This document shows positions 63,879 to 64,000 of a stretch of 64,000 nt of DNA, in pieces. The translations under genes and the position numbers were made by a program. Under the pieces are notes generated by a model. That model made no database searches. It was given only the letters and a program-made list of their open reading frames with translations, and was not told the DNA's origin. Position 1 is the stretch's first letter. The number at the start of each line of letters is the position of its first letter. The DNA comes from Coralloluteibacterium thermophilum (GTDB taxonomy: Bacteria > Pseudomonadota > Gammaproteobacteria > Xanthomonadales > Xanthomonadaceae): assembly GCF_042654365.1 (NCBI RefSeq), contig NZ_JBHSGG010000017.1, positions 138,838 to 202,837 on the forward strand. Direction: 5' to 3'.

Positions 63879-63927
63879 GTTTGACCGAAAAAAACTCCAC
63901 CAAGCACACAACGGATCATTACCAGCC

Positions 63928-64000
63928 ATGGCCAAGGGAAAGTTCGAGCGCACCAAGCCGCACGTGAACGTCGGCACGATCGGTCACGTTGACCACGGCA
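63928..64000 (+). CDS. tuf: Elongation factor Tu (5' end only)
   Basis: The first 24 codons, [20 protein letters not shown] then VDHG, are the EF-Tu N-terminus including the start of the P-loop region. The gene continues beyond the window. Its place after tRNA-Tyr-Gly-Thr matches the tufB operon of E. coli. Confidence 0.98.

Overview
The window is a piece of a GC-rich gammaproteobacterial chromosome that looks like Xanthomonadales/Lysobacterales (a Xanthomonas, Lysobacter or Luteimonas relative). The evidence is the gene content and order: the minor-pilin cluster fimT-pilV-pilW-pilX-pilY1-pilE, serA divergent from a D-2-hydroxyglutarate dehydrogenase, a GTP-type PEP carboxykinase, a large TonB-dependent receptor with a carboxypeptidase-regulatory-like domain, lolB-ispE-tRNA-Gln-prs-rplY-pth-ychF, and tRNA-Tyr-Gly-Thr-tuf. 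This placement comes from recalled gene neighbourhoods, not from a database search. No prophage, integrase, transposase, rRNA or CRISPR array was seen.

Layout. 1-6.8 kb: a partial SOD-like gene that lacks a metal ligand, divergent from grxD and an SDR gene; then the large TonB receptor and ppnN. 7.1-14.1 kb: the minor-pilin/PilY1 operon, ended by a bidirectional terminator shared with tRNA-Asn. 14.3-20.4 kb: an orphan GspH-like pseudopilin, uvrB, a compositionally different methyltransferase-like gene next to tRNA-Val, and a beta-CASP RNase divergent from a group III truncated haemoglobin, with an FNR/CRP-type site between them. 20.4-28.2 kb: the translation operon thrS-infC-rpmI-rplT-pheS-pheT-ihfA-merR with several leader and attenuator-like elements and an AUC start codon for infC. 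28.3-34.5 kb: tRNA-Pro, serA divergent from D-2-hydroxyglutarate dehydrogenase (which recycles the reductant for serine synthesis), pip, and a nitroreductase/flap-exonuclease/NUDIX operon. 34.6-41.3 kb: a DUF1631 protein, the three-gene proton-translocating transhydrogenase pntAA-pntAB-pntB, a small membrane protein and sufT. 41.7-50.2 kb: a secreted subtilase, pckG, a one-domain asparaginase, a WrbA-like flavoprotein, YihY, a TlpA-like lipoprotein, acylphosphatase and a ZIP transporter. 50.4-64.0 kb: moaB, a TPR/OGT-like glycosyltransferase, prfA and hemA on one strand; divergent from them a TPR protein, lolB and ispE; then prs, rplY, pth, ychF, gph and the tRNA-tuf operon, which runs off the right edge.

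The most unusual signal is not a gene. At least nine intergenic loci carry arrays with an exact 7-bp period. Five of them (25058, 32312, 45439, 47079, 61216) are 106-156 bp elements whose two ends are near-perfect inverted repeats built from heptads (arms of 16-28 bp) around interiors with no visible similarity to each other. Four of those five share the termini GCGGGAA...TTCCCGC. The other loci (28482, 41394, 59646, 62587) are heptad arrays of the GGGCNNN/CCCNNAG type, in which opposed arms carry different heptads. Most begin just after a stop codon, and one supplies the C-terminal tail of a NUDIX enzyme. I do not recognise a described mechanism for them.
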